Source: Amphimedon queenslandica (taxonomy: Eukaryota > Porifera > Demospongiae > Haplosclerida > Niphatidae). From it: a DNA stretch of 56,629 bases. Shown here piece after piece: positions 30,501-42,300 of this stretch (position 1 is the stretch's first letter; each line of letters starts with the position of its first letter). The stretch covers positions 760,810-817,438 of the forward strand of contig NW_003546249.1 in the NCBI RefSeq assembly GCF_000090795.2, given 5' to 3'. Both the position numbers and the translations under genes were made by a program. Under the pieces are notes generated by a model that was given only the letters and a program-made list of their open reading frames with translations, was not told the origin of the DNA and made no database searches.

Positions 30501-31666
30501 AACTAAGAACCTGTAAAAGTTTCATCCTTATCCTACATTCCCATAAAAAGTTATTCCAGTTTTTCTTGGGTCAAACTCAGCTGAGATACCGTATTTCCTT
30601 GAATAGACCCCACGATTACTATTAATCTCAGTAAAGATAATATTAGGTTATTATGCGAGGGCGGGTAATAATAATTCATCTGAGGCTGATAATGTTATCA
30701 GTTAATCTGTGAGGCCTTTCTCTTCTGTTAGGAAAAGTCTTGCTTTACTACCTCGAGATGTTTAGAGAGCAGCTCTAGCTACTGGAAGCTTTTTAACTCA
30801 CGAGAGAATGCCCAGCTTGACTGTTTACAGTGCTTTCGCAACTAGGTCAAACAAGGGATCAACTATTTGCTCAGGCTCACTGCATGTTCCTTGGCATACT
30901 CCGCACCATAATCACAGCAAAAAGGCCACGCCCAAAATTTATTGAAAATTAAACTATGCGGGTACAATTAGAGGGGGACTATTATTTCACTCAAACTTGA
31001 CAGGTGCAGGGACTATTCGAGGGCAGGTCATAATTGATGTGCAGGGTCTATTCGAGGACATACAGTATATACAGTCACAAAGACTCTCAAAAGCTAAAAA
31101 GTTGGATTATAGCTGCATAGAAAATTTTCGGCATTATTTTAATGAAAATTTACAGCCCTTAAAAATTTAATTGGTACAGTATGTACATGTACATAACTTA
31201 AAGAAGAAACAAACTCAAAATACAAAGAGAAGAAAGCAAGAATTAATGAAAGAGGGATCAGGGCAATGAAGGAAAGTCTAGGAGTTTTAGCATCAAATTA
31301 TACAATTACATGTATAATATCTACATGAATTGTTAGCAGTATTTACATGACATGACACATAAAATGCACACTTACGCAAAAAAACAACACAAAACCTGAC
31401 TACTCATTACCCAAATAAATTAGCTGAGCCACACAATATTCTATATCAAGATTTTTATTATTTTTTATCAACATTAATAATGGCATTCATTCATTCGTTC
31501 ATGCTACTATTAAAAAGTGTCTCTGCTTACACTTTCTCCATTGAGTATCCATTTCAACCACTTTGTCCACGTGAACTACATCTTTGAATCTCTTTTTCTG
31601 TATGTCTCTCATCAAATCTGGATTGCCACCTTGGTCAGCACGAAACAATAAGAGGTCCAAAGACAT
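27536..31666 (-). CDS. SARS1: Cytosolic seryl-tRNA synthetase, copy 1 (conserved copy)
   Basis: Eleven exons from ATG 31666-31664 to stop 27538-27536; intron 1 is 1.7 kb and repeat-filled. The product is about 500 residues. The N-terminal tRNA-binding coiled coil ([13 protein letters not shown]...[11 protein letters not shown]) is followed by the class II catalytic core: motif 1 region [29 protein letters not shown], motif 2 [24 protein letters not shown]-like loop, [29 protein letters not shown], and motif 3 [18 protein letters not shown]. The Lys-rich C-terminal tail ([19 protein letters not shown]) is typical of cytosolic animal SerRS. It charges tRNA-Ser and tRNA-Sec. A 10-base run of N falls in exon 5. 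It is part of a tandem duplication; this copy keeps the consensus residues. Confidence 0.93.
29139..29148. other. 10-base run of N in SerRS copy 1
   Basis: Ten N inside exon 5. The paralogous position in copy 2 (34085-34094) holds exactly ten bases (GTACGCTCAA) between identical flanks, so the run preserves length and the reading frame can be assumed open. Confidence 0.95.
30361..30598. mobile_element. Truncated inverted copy of the 23831-24331 MITE
   Basis: Reverse complement similarity to about 23831-24056: shared landmarks are the CATAAAACGTCATTTTGGTA block and AAAAAGTTATTCCAGTTTTT. Only about half of the element is present. Intron 1 of SerRS-1; not found in the matching intron of SerRS-2. 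Confidence 0.75.
30599..31065. mobile_element. 467-bp MITE, CCGTATTTCC termini, TA target, nested
   Basis: Left end CCGTATTTCCTTGAATAGAC is inverted at the right end (GTCTATTCGAGGACATACAG), flanked by TA (30597-30598 and 31066-31067). It interrupts the ATATA terminus of the older element at 30361-30598, so it is a nested insertion. Confidence 0.75.
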
Positions 31667-32239
31667 GTCTCGTGTTTGAGGGTCTTGGTCAACTTTATTA
31701 ATTGAAAGGTGTGGTCTGACTATAAATTAGTAAATTACTTCTTAGAGCCTCTTCTCAATGTTCTCATTAGGCCTAGGAAGGACAAGCACAGCGAGAAGAC
31801 AGCAGATAATGGCTCTAAGAGTAGAATCCGATCACCAAGCTACTTCATCCTTCCTTCACATAGGTGACTAGTCCGTCCAAATGTCAAAATGGGTCTGGCT
31901 ACGCGAGACTAATAAGTGACACCATTTCTCTGTACGCTGTGAGGGGGATGTATCTGGATTATTATTAGGTTATGCATTTATGATGGCTAATAAATTGACT
32001 GGGGAATACTTCTCATTTCTTCATTATCCTAATATTTTTAACATCATTAGTCTGTGTATGTAAATTGCCGTGTAATTGGTTGGCTGATGACTGTGTTGTG
32101 GTTAGGCCTGCAAGTGGCACCCCACTTAATCCACCTATGAAATTCAGAGGTATTTTATGTGTAATCATATTGAGTTATTGTCTAAATATGCCTTCTACAA
32201 TTTCATTTAGATTGCTTGTTTAAGATTTACCCAATGCAA
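31667..32239 (+). pseudogene. Decayed duplicate of the first three ITPR exons
   Basis: The start (ATG 31809, [20 protein letters not shown]) copies ITPR exon 1 but stops at TAG 31869-31871, inside a 52-bp insertion (31869-31920) bounded by repeated GTGAC. The rest of exon 1 has indels and lost its donor. Exon 2 (32079-32149) still encodes [18 protein letters not shown], but its acceptor AG is changed to TG. Exon 3 begins at 32211 and is cut off at 32239, after PMQ. The intact counterparts are at 36342-36734. The fragment lies upstream of SerRS-1 in the same divergent arrangement as the real gene. Confidence 0.92.
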
Positions 32240-32432
32240 GCACCCTCAGCACTAGTCTCGGAGCCAGCCCCTTCCGTGAATACACCCCTACCGTGGCATT
32301 ATTGAGAGTTATAAATCCACAGAATAAGAAATATTTCACGGATCTGACATGGCATAAAATGAATGACAAGTTTGGACTTTCTCAGGAGTAAAATAACAGG
32401 CTTTCGAAGAGCTCATAAAAAAGATTTGTAAT
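32240..32432. other. Junction between the two duplication units
   Basis: About 190 bp that is unique between unit A (about 27.52-32.24 kb) and unit B (about 32.43-36.73 kb). It begins with GCACCCTCAGCAC and, within 50 bases, GTGAATACACCCCT. This resembles the right end of the MITE at 26274-26633 (GCACCCTCAGCACCCCCC...GGATACGCCCCT). The rest matches nothing I recognise. Confidence 0.6.
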
Positions 32433-35400
32433 TTATGACTGTGCTTCATTATCCTTTTCCATGCCTGCCATTTGATTTTCCTGCTTTTTTGTGATGGGTT
32501 CATGAATAGGTGCAGCTTGAACAAATTTAATAAATTCTTTGTATGCTAAAAATAAATATATTCCTGACAAACATTTCTTAAAATGACAAAATATACCTGG
32601 AGGCATGTATTGACGTAAAATTTCAGGGACTACAACACCTTCTTCAGTTTGATTATTTTCCAAAATAGCACAAATGGTACGAGTTGTTGCACACATTGTA
32701 GCATTAAGCATATGGACATAATCAGCCTGTAAAGATAACTTTATAATCATAATTGCGTATTTCAGAATTACTTGTGCATTCATCTTTTTTGTTAGACCAA
32801 AACGAACTTGAAGCCTTCTCACTTGATAGTCCAAGCAGTTAGAACAGCTAACTAATTCTCGATAGGCTCCAGATCCAGGAAACAATCCCTCCAAATCATA
32901 CTTCATAGCTGCCGCAAGATTTAACTCACCTACAAATAAAACACTTACTATAATAATATCTCAAAAAGTGAAACAAACCAGAAACTATATTAACAACTCG
33001 ATAAGGAATGCCAAGCTGCTGGTAAAAAAATTCTGCATTTGAAATCATCTCATCAAACATCTTCCAAGAAACATCATCATGAGGACTAGTTAAGCAAAAT
33101 TGTTCAACCTACAACAATGATACATGTACATCAAGACAAGAGTACTCCTGATAATAACATACCCAGGATATCTGCAGAAGCATGCACAAATCAGGCTGTG
33201 CCATTGTGTCATCTCATAATCTTATAACTTATTTTATTTATTCATTAGTGTACACAATGGTCAGTGGGTTTTTTCAAATAGCACTGAAAGTTTAATGTGC
33301 CCTGCTGCTCTTTCAAAACAAATGCACTACTTCTAGTAATAAGTAACAAAAGTCCATTACCCCAAATCTAAAGTAATACATACATACAAGTGTACACGTA
33401 AGCTCAAAATTCAATTTTGAAATACTTTCAAACACTTAAACAGTTATTATGGTAATCAAATGGTAAAATGTACCAATACCTTTTGGAACTGATGCACTCT
33501 GAATATTCCTCTAGTATCCCTACCATGTGAATCAACTTCCTGACGGAAACAAGATGACAGTCCAGCATATTTCAAAGGCAATGTTTGAGGATCTAACCAG
33601 TCACCTCTATAAAAATAATATCAACATTACACCATTACTATCAAATATCCTTATCATAAGTTCACAACCTATGAAAAGCTGCAATCGGTTGTTCACTAGT
33701 TGCAATAAGATACTTTTCTTCCACATTACTGTCATCCACAATTTCAGAGCTCTTGCCAATAACCTAAAAATTTATATAAAAAATGCAATTATGAAACTAC
33801 AATTATTAACCTTGTAAAGCATCTCCTCATAATCACTTAAATGAGCCACTTCCTGCATTACTTCTTTTTTCATAAAAAATGGTGTATACAAAGGAACAAA
33901 ACTTTTTTCTGACAAAGTAGACAATGCAAATTGTATTAATGCTTGCTCTAAAAACACCAATGGCCCCTTCAAGTAATAGCAACGATTTCCTGCCACAGTA
34001 GTTCCCCTTTGCATATCCACACCATCCACCATCACCACCAAATCCATATGAGAGTACTTTTTACGAATAGATGCATCACCAAATGTACGCTCAACTCGAT
34101 TATTGTCCTAAAAAGGAAAAGGACTTTTGTCAAAGCAATCATTGATGAACAAGTAGAACATGATGTAAGCACAGCAGAGTAATAACTGCATGTAGGATAC
34201 ATTTACATCTACATGTACATATACATACATGTACATGTATGCACTGCACCATACTATAAATGGACAATTCTGATGTTATTCAAAACAATGATTATGATGG
34301 TATAAACAATTGTAAAAATATTTTACAGCATATGTTACAAACCCCAGACCTCATTATCAGATATTGGAACAGACGGATGAAGAGAGTTCCCAATCTGGGC
34401 TAAATGAAACGAACGAGTTTCTTCAAGCTCTTTTCTTTTTGTTGAGTTTTTATCGCTGGCCTCCTCAATAAGCTGTTGCAATCGTTTGATTTGAGTAACA
34501 GTCAGTGACTACAGTGCAGGATTAAGCAAAGGTTACATTATATACATACATGTACATGTGCAAGTGTAATTACTTTAATTTCATCTGGTGTAATACTATC
34601 TAATTTTGTAACAAGACTTTCAGGTACATCAGCAGATTCACCAATGGGTTCTTTTTTCTAAATAATAAAATCAATACATTGTTCATAACAAAATCAAGAC
34701 TGATAATAAATACCTTCATCTTCTCTCCAATTGTCTTGCTACAATGGTTCTTTAATTTATTCCAATTATCAGATTCAAAACGCACTGCAATTAAAAGTCA
34801 ATAATACAATGAAGAGGTTTGAAAATAAATTCTTCAGCTATACAAGAGTTAACTTTAAATATATCATTTGTATCAATATAATACAAATAACCTCTTGACT
34901 TAAATCAGTCATGTATAAATAGAAGTTGGGAACTCTACAAATGCTTGTATAATTTACACAGGCTTCCATTCCTTAATGGATATAGATATGAGGCTTCTAA
35001 TTTGATGTAAGAATAATTATTATATTATACATCTTCATTTTACAAAGAAACTAATAAAAGACATGCACAATGATATGAATTTTACAACCATTTAAGAATA
35101 CATGTGAAAAATAAACAGAAGTCACTGCATACAGTGCGGAACAAAATATATAGTGCAGTAACATTATATCATATTTTTAGAAAATTAAAACAGGGTCGAT
35201 AACTCTCTAAATTTGCTCTCCATTCAAGTTTTACCAAACAGGCTTTCCCTTAATTGTCACCAATAATGCTTTGGCAAAGATGGAATATTAAAATTATTAT
35301 CACAATGACCCTCAAAAGAGGAAAAGCCCGATAATAAATGCATATATAATTTTGGGCATTACTTCAATAAAAATTTACAGCACTTAAAAATTTCATTGGC

Positions 35401-36182
35401 ACAGTATAGACAAGATGTAAACCAATCTTAAGAGGAACCAGGACGTTCTAAACATATAACAGAAGTCTCTCTCCATATGTATATAATACACATGACTAGT
35501 ACATTTCGTTGTTCATGTTGGCATAGAGTGCATAATAACTGCCAATAGTGACTAATAATAATAACCTCAAACTTAAAATACACAGACAAAAAGGACAGAA
35601 AGACAGGAATTAATGAAAGAGAGGGATTAGGGCAATGAAGGAAAGTCTAGGATTTTTAGTGTTAAAATATATTGTTTGCAGTATTTACATGACATGACAC
35701 ATAAAATACACAATTAAAATACAACACAAAACCTGACTACCCAATTACCCAAGCTACACAAATACCATATAGCGGGTTATTTTCAAGGATAAAAAATTTC
35801 ATGGATTTTTCAAGACTTGCGAAATTAAATTACCTGAAAATCAATTTAAACAGTACAAGATGGCAAAATAGTGGAAATTGGCGAAATTTAATTCTGCAAA
35901 CTTCCTGATACGGGTCATTCACGAAATTTATTATCCTCGAATAAAACCCGCTATACGGTATTCCATATCAAGCTTTTAATTATTTTTATCAACATTAATA
36001 ATGGCATTCATTATTTTATGCTACTATTAAAAGTGTCTCTGCTTACACTTTCTCCATTGAGTATCCATTTCAACCACTTTGTCGACGTGAATTACATCTT
36101 TGAATCTCTTTTTCTGCATGTCTCTCATCAAATCTGGATTGCCACCTTGGTCAGCACGAAACAATAAGAGATCCAAAGGCAT
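32433..36182 (-). CDS. Cytosolic seryl-tRNA synthetase, copy 2 (diverging copy)
   Basis: Same 11-exon structure as copy 1, ATG 36182-36180, stop 32435-32433. I saw no stop or frameshift, and splice sites look intact. Protein differences from copy 1 include several at strongly conserved positions: EVGSHG to EVDSHG in the motif 2 loop, EGWFPGSG to [15 protein letters not shown] to [17 protein letters not shown] to [15 protein letters not shown] to NHCSK. The tail also changes from [12 protein letters not shown] to [12 protein letters not shown]. It sits head-to-head with the intact ITPR gene. It may be a relaxed duplicate with reduced activity, a specialised paralogue, or a divergent haplotype placed in tandem by the assembler. 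Conserved frame argues against an old pseudogene. Confidence 0.88.
35765..35958. mobile_element. 194-bp MITE, CCRTATAGCGGGTT termini, TA target
   Basis: Left CCATATAGCGGGTT and right AACCCGCTATACGG ends are inverted repeats with one mismatch, flanked by TA (35763-35764 and 35959-35960). It lies in intron 1 of SerRS-2. The same site in SerRS-1 (TA at 31437-31438) is empty. Confidence 0.9.
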
Positions 36183-36341
36183 GTCTCGTTTCGGAGGGTC
36201 TTAGCACAGAGACTACCGGAGACTACAGTTAGACCGGTTAAGTTTATTAATTGAGAGGTGTGGTCTATCTGCATTCTATGAATTACTTCCTAGAACCTCT
36301 TCTCATTAGGAAGAACAAACACAGCGAGAAGACAGCAGATA
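36183..36341. promoter_or_regulatory. Shared divergent promoter region, SerRS-2 / ITPR
   Basis: 159 bp between start codons of SerRS-2 and ITPR. A diverged copy lies at 31667-31808 between SerRS-1 and the ITPR pseudo-exon, which shows that regulatory DNA was duplicated too. Both contain AGAGGTGTGGTCT-like and GCGAGAAGACAGCAGATA blocks. Confidence 0.5.
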
Positions 36342-39300
36342 ATGGCTCTAAGAGTAGAGTCCGATCACCAAGCTACTTCATCCTTCCTTCACATAGGTGA
36401 CACCATTTCTCTGTACGCTGAGGGAGATGTATCTGGATTTATTAGTACACTAGGGTACGTTATGCATTTATGATAGCTAATGAATTGACTCGGGAATAGG
36501 TCTCATTTTGTTCATTATCCTAATATTTTTAACATCATTAGTCTGTGTATGTAAATTGCCGTTTAATAGGTTGGTTGATGACCGTGTTGTGGTTAGGCCA
36601 ACAAGTGGCACCCCACTTAATCCACCTATGAAATTCAGAGGTATTTTGTGTGTAGTCATATTGAGTTATTGTTTACGTATGCCTTCTACAATTTCATTTA
36701 GATTGCTTGTTTAAGATTTACCCGATGCAACGTTATGGAGCACAAGAACAGTTTAAAAAGGCCACACAGAGCACAAAAAGCATGCCTGATGTAGTTATTT
36801 TGCAGAAGCTTCAAACTGCTGCTGATCAAGAAAGGGAGCAATCACGGATCGAATCGGAAAAGCAATGGGGGCAACCAGTTAAATATGGAACTACAATGAT
36901 ACAGGTATCCTTAAATAGTCATAATTTATAGTTTCACATTATTGAGGAATTCTTTGATCTTTTAAGACTTCTAACAGCACATTTTCCTTACCATTTGTTT
37001 ACAATAATGTAGTAATAACTTTCTTGCTAAGCTTTGAAACATAATCATAATTTCAATATTATACACATAGCTTCGTCATGTGAAGAGTAACAAGTTTCTT
37101 ACTGTCACTAAACGATCATCAGCACAAGTTGAGAAAAAAGCAATGAAAGTATCACTGGATTTCCAAGGCTCAGAAGTATAGTACAACATGGTTTGGTTCC
37201 ATTATTATGATTGTATGCTAGAATGCTTGGTTCTATATAACACCACTGTATAAACTAAGGACATCAGGAGATAATGTTAGTTGTATTTTGTTATCTGAAC
37301 TATTGTTAGTTCCAATTATTATAGGTAATTATTGGAGATAAAGTTGTACTAACAGCAATCACAGCCAATCAGGCACTTCATGTTAGTGAGCTCAGCCTGC
37401 CTGATCATGATGACTGCAAAGAGGTTCTTTATATTTTTATGATATTGTTATACTGAAATACTTTAGGTTAATGCTATTGCAGACCATACTAGCTGGAAGA
37501 TACAACTATTTATGGACTATAAGGAAGACAAGGAAGACATTTTACGGGGGGTTAGCATTTACATAATAATCAATTGATACATACACTGTACATGTATCCT
37601 GTTTTATAGGGAGACGTAGTTAGATTGTTTCATGCAGAGCAAGAAAAATTTTTGACATGTGATAAGCTTGATAAGCTCAAAGGGCAACTTCAGGTATTTC
37701 TTCGCTTCTCTGCCAGGGCTACAAAAACTGATGCAACAAGTTCTAAAGCCTTGTGGGAGGTAGAAGTTGTTCATCATGATCCTTGTCGTGGAGGAGCAGG
37801 GCACTGGAATTATCTATATCGTTTTAAACATTTGGCAACTGATACATATCTCGCGGCTCGTGAAGATCCAGACACAACCGCAGATCCAACTCGTGCTAAA
37901 TTAAGAGGATCTGATACCGATGATGTTTATTATCTCTGCACAGATCAAGATGTGCCTGAAGAGCCAATTTTTACTATATTTGAATTGGATTCCACTACGA
38001 TACAGCCACATGATGGGCAGGTACCAAGGTAAAGTCACGTACATGCATATGTAATTTGTTGCTTGTGATGTCACTCCCTAATTTGTACAAGTAATTATTT
38101 TTGTCTTATATACATGTACATAGAACAAAAAACATGCTAATGATAGTGCCCTTGAATCATTCATTTTACTTTGTAGGAGTTCCTATGTTCGTCTGCGTCA
38201 TGCTCGAACCTTAACCTGGGTTCATGCAACTAACATATTAATTGATAGAGAAAGCAAATCTCCTGTGATGTTTAAAGTAATTTTTATTAATTTCATTGTG
38301 TGAAAGTTTATTTGTGTACAATGGTAACAGTTAGGGCTGGCTACTTTAAGGGAAGATAAAGAAGCCTTTGCTATTGTTCATGTTAGTCCTCAAGAAGTTC
38401 GTGACTTAGATTTTGCTAATGATGCTGCAAAGGCATTGTCTTCAGCAGCTGATATAATGGAAGGAGGACATCATTTACAACCAACTCAAAGAAAGTGTGT
38501 CCATTTTGTTTGTGGCGTCAATAGCTTGATGAGTTTTTAGGAATGTTATTAAACTGTTGGAAGACCTTGTGTACTTTACAGTTAGAAAGGAAAATTCTGG
38601 TGAAACTCAAAAGGCACTTCATGTTCAAGGCAAGCCTGATCGAGACAGGCAGAAATTAATCCGAGAGCAAAATGTTTTGAAAGCTGTAAGTTATGAGTAT
38701 GAGTATGGGTTTGCATTTGCAACGAGGAAATGTAAATTTTATGACTAACAACAAATACATTACTTGGTTTACTTTAATTATGACTCAATACTGGCTGGAT
38801 GTGTACACATGTATGGATATTTTTAATAAACTCAGGGTAACTTTGTCTATATCACAAAAATTCCCACTTTTATATCACTATTTTCTTACAATTGTACCAT
38901 GTACTGGTATAATAATAGTACTATTGATTTTCCTACAGTCATGCAATGTTATTTACTGTATTAATTGCAATTTTAATTTTGATCACAAAATTAATGTAAT
39001 TAATCAATGCATATACATAATATTATACATGCATGTGGGTCACTTAAAATTGAGTAATTTTTTATTTAAGTTGTAGTTTGTTCATTTTGTTGTCAAAATT
39101 TGTCAAGGACAGAATTTATCATTAGTTACATGTATTTACAAATTTTTTGGCCCAAATTTCTTGCAAATTTTATTTTTTCAATATTCAAGAAAATAATTTA
39201 TGAAACTTAAATAAAAGACAGTTTAACATGGTCAAATATAGTAAGAAGTTCCAAAAATTAAAACAAAAAAAAATTTTGGACAGATTCATGAAACTGTTTG

Positions 39301-42300
39301 GCCAGAAAAATTTTCGGTTATACTTGCTATGCAGTACATATTTATGATCCTAAATGCTTTGTTAGCCTGCATGAGTGTGACTATAGATACATGTACATGT
39401 ACTTTGGCTACTTCTTTATATGCTGTTGATGAATTCAACATGTACTGTATGTGTATGTGTACCTTTGAAAAGTTGGAATGCTTGTAGGATGAGCAATATC
39501 AACATTGCTTAAGTCGTGTTCCAAATTTTTTATGCATGTACATGTACATGCAGGCCTTCCTTTCTTTTATTGTTATGCCATGAGATAAATGTAGCCAATT
39601 CTATTTATAATGAAGTTGCCAGCTTTTTATGACATTTTTACAAGCAGCATGAAAAGAAGTTATTTGTACTTGTAGCTCTTATATTTAGTATGAACAAGTG
39701 TACCACTTCAAATAGACACCCATCCCTGCTAAATTCTTAGCATACATGTACGTGTACAGCTACACGTAACTTGGAAATTAATGGGTTCTTTTCTCACCTT
39801 TGACTCTACTTGACAATATTTTTAATTGCGCTAAGAAATTACGTTTTCGGCGCGCCCACATGCATGTACATGTACATACAGTGTACATGTACATAGTCAT
39901 AGTGCTTGCATGTATACAACATTAAAGTTTTACAGTACATGTACATGTATGAAGAATGAATATTTTCATAAACTTTGCACAGTATTTTTTTGAATGAATT
40001 TGATGGCATTTTATTTTCTATACTATACACCTACATTATAGTGTATACATGTACATGTATGTGCATATTGACCCATTATCTTGTAAGTAATTGAATTACA
40101 GGAAGTTTACTTGCTAGATTTCTTTATTTAAAGCAATGAGTATTGTTATTGTACATACCGAACGGTTGGTAATATTTGAGGGTCCAAAATTTCGTGTTTT
40201 CTCCAAAATGTCCTTAGAAGCTAATATTCGTGGGTACAAATATTTGTGGATGGCAGTTAGCAAACTTCTTTTCACTTGGATCTACTGGACTAGCTTCCAA
40301 CACATGGCTTATAGTGGAATATGGAGTAATAGACAAAGACTTTGGCTCCTCCACTGGCTTGGAAATGGTAGTTAGAGCTCTGCATGGCCCGTTAATTAGT
40401 TTTTATGTGTGGGTGAGTAGGGGTTAAAATTTTGTGGATAAAAGTTAACCACGAAATCAACGAAAATTAATACCCCACGAAATTTACCAACCGTACGGTA
40501 TACATTTACATCAGTATTTGGGTATTTCATGAGCAAAATTATGAAATAATTAAACAAATCACTACCCCAAACAGATGTTTAATTTTTTATCCCTCTCAAA
40601 GACACAATTGCTAAAAGAAGTACATGACATGTAACGTACAGTATAATCAAGAGTAGATATGATTGTCAAAGAGACATGTGTGTGTGTGTGTGTGAGTGCA
40701 AAATAATCTTATGCTTGTACATGTACATGTACATAGAGTAAAAATACTCTATCATGTATAAATTTAGACCACACAAATTTATGCACTATATCTTTTATGC
40801 ACTATATACAATGTACATGTACATGTATATGATGGATTTGTAGATTTTATCACCTTTACTTTTGTATGTTCTTGCTAAATGCATCGTTTTTATGTATTTG
40901 ACAGATATTTCGACTCCTAAGTGTACCACTCCCTATTAATAAGGAAGGTAGCCGGCTATTATTTGAGATGGCAGATCTTAGTGAACAGAAGCATGAGTCA
41001 CTTCGATACATGTATCAGCTTTGCTATAGAGTCATTGAACAAACACAGAACAATTATAGGAAAAATCAGGTATGTGTGATCAAGTTTTGTTGAACATCAT
41101 GTAGAGTGTAGTTGTAGCATGTTCTCCAACAGCCAATAATGCCTCTGTTCTGTGTCTACAGGAACATATTGCAGAAACATTTTTTCAAGTCATGCAGAGT
41201 CAGATTGGGTATAACATAAGAGCTGAAGATACTTTAGCAGCATTAGTTAATGATAATGTCAAACTTTTGGAGACTCATATTCGGGAAACAGAGATCGAAA
41301 CTTTTGTTAACTTATTGAAGAAGAGCCAAGATCCAAAGTAAAAATAAATTTTACTTTATGACTTACTACCATTTTTTAGGTTTTTGACTTATTTAGGTGA
41401 TCTTTGTGTATCAAAGGGAACTGCCATACAGAAAGTACAAGGAATGGTTTGTGAGGTTGTTTTAAAACCGGAGCACTCTGATATCCTAATGAAGCTAGTG
41501 TTAGTTTCTTTGTTTTGATGTACTTGTGAAATTTTGTATGAATTTTTTTATACCTTGTAGTAGTGTGGATCGAGAGAGCAAAAAAATGGTTTTGCATTAT
41601 TCTAATGATGATGAACTTTGTGAAAGACCTCTAGAATTAATAGCTGATAGTGCTGCTCATGGAAATCCATCTGATAGTAAAGTTTTAGAATATTTTAGGG
41701 CACAATTGGATTTGTTTGCTCAAATGTGTTTTAATCGCCAATACTTGGGAATAAATGAAGTAAAGAGGCAGCTTCCTATAAGACTTGTATTAAAGTATGT
41801 TGTTCATGCTTAGCTAATTTTATTTCCTTCTCCGTTGATAGTTGTATGGAAAATTGTAACCTAACGTATAGCCTAAGGGCAGCTTTTTGTCGCATTATGT
41901 ATTGTGTTTACCTGGATACTTCCCCGCAAGAAGTGGTGAATCCAGTTGGTTACTCTCGTTTATGGGACCACATACCAACTGATGTTGTCCTTCATGACTA
42001 CTGCCCTTGGAAAGAAAAGTAACATTATGCCATATTCTTCTTATACATGTACACCATATAATTATCATCTTGTAGTATGGCAGATAAATCTGAAAGTGTA
42101 TCAGATGATGACGAAACTACAGCAGAAGTTGATAAAAGGTTTGTCTTGATTTCTTCATTTTAAAATTTGTTGTGTGTTCTTGTCCAGTGATGTTTCGCGG
42201 AGAAGATCTATGTTTCAGCAACAACACAAAGAAGAGTCAATTCTTAGAGGCACAACCAATTTTGTCGAAAGTTATCTTCATGAGAGAAGCGTCTGGAAAT

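Noticed and set aside
36508..36714. Plus-strand open frame just before ITPR exon 3
   Set aside because: It reads through ITPR exon 2 and two introns; the spliced model restores the family sequence exactly.
38557..39076. Open frames running from an ITPR exon into the 2.2 kb intron
   Set aside because: The frame continues past a good GTAAGT donor; the conserved continuation is the exon at 40906.
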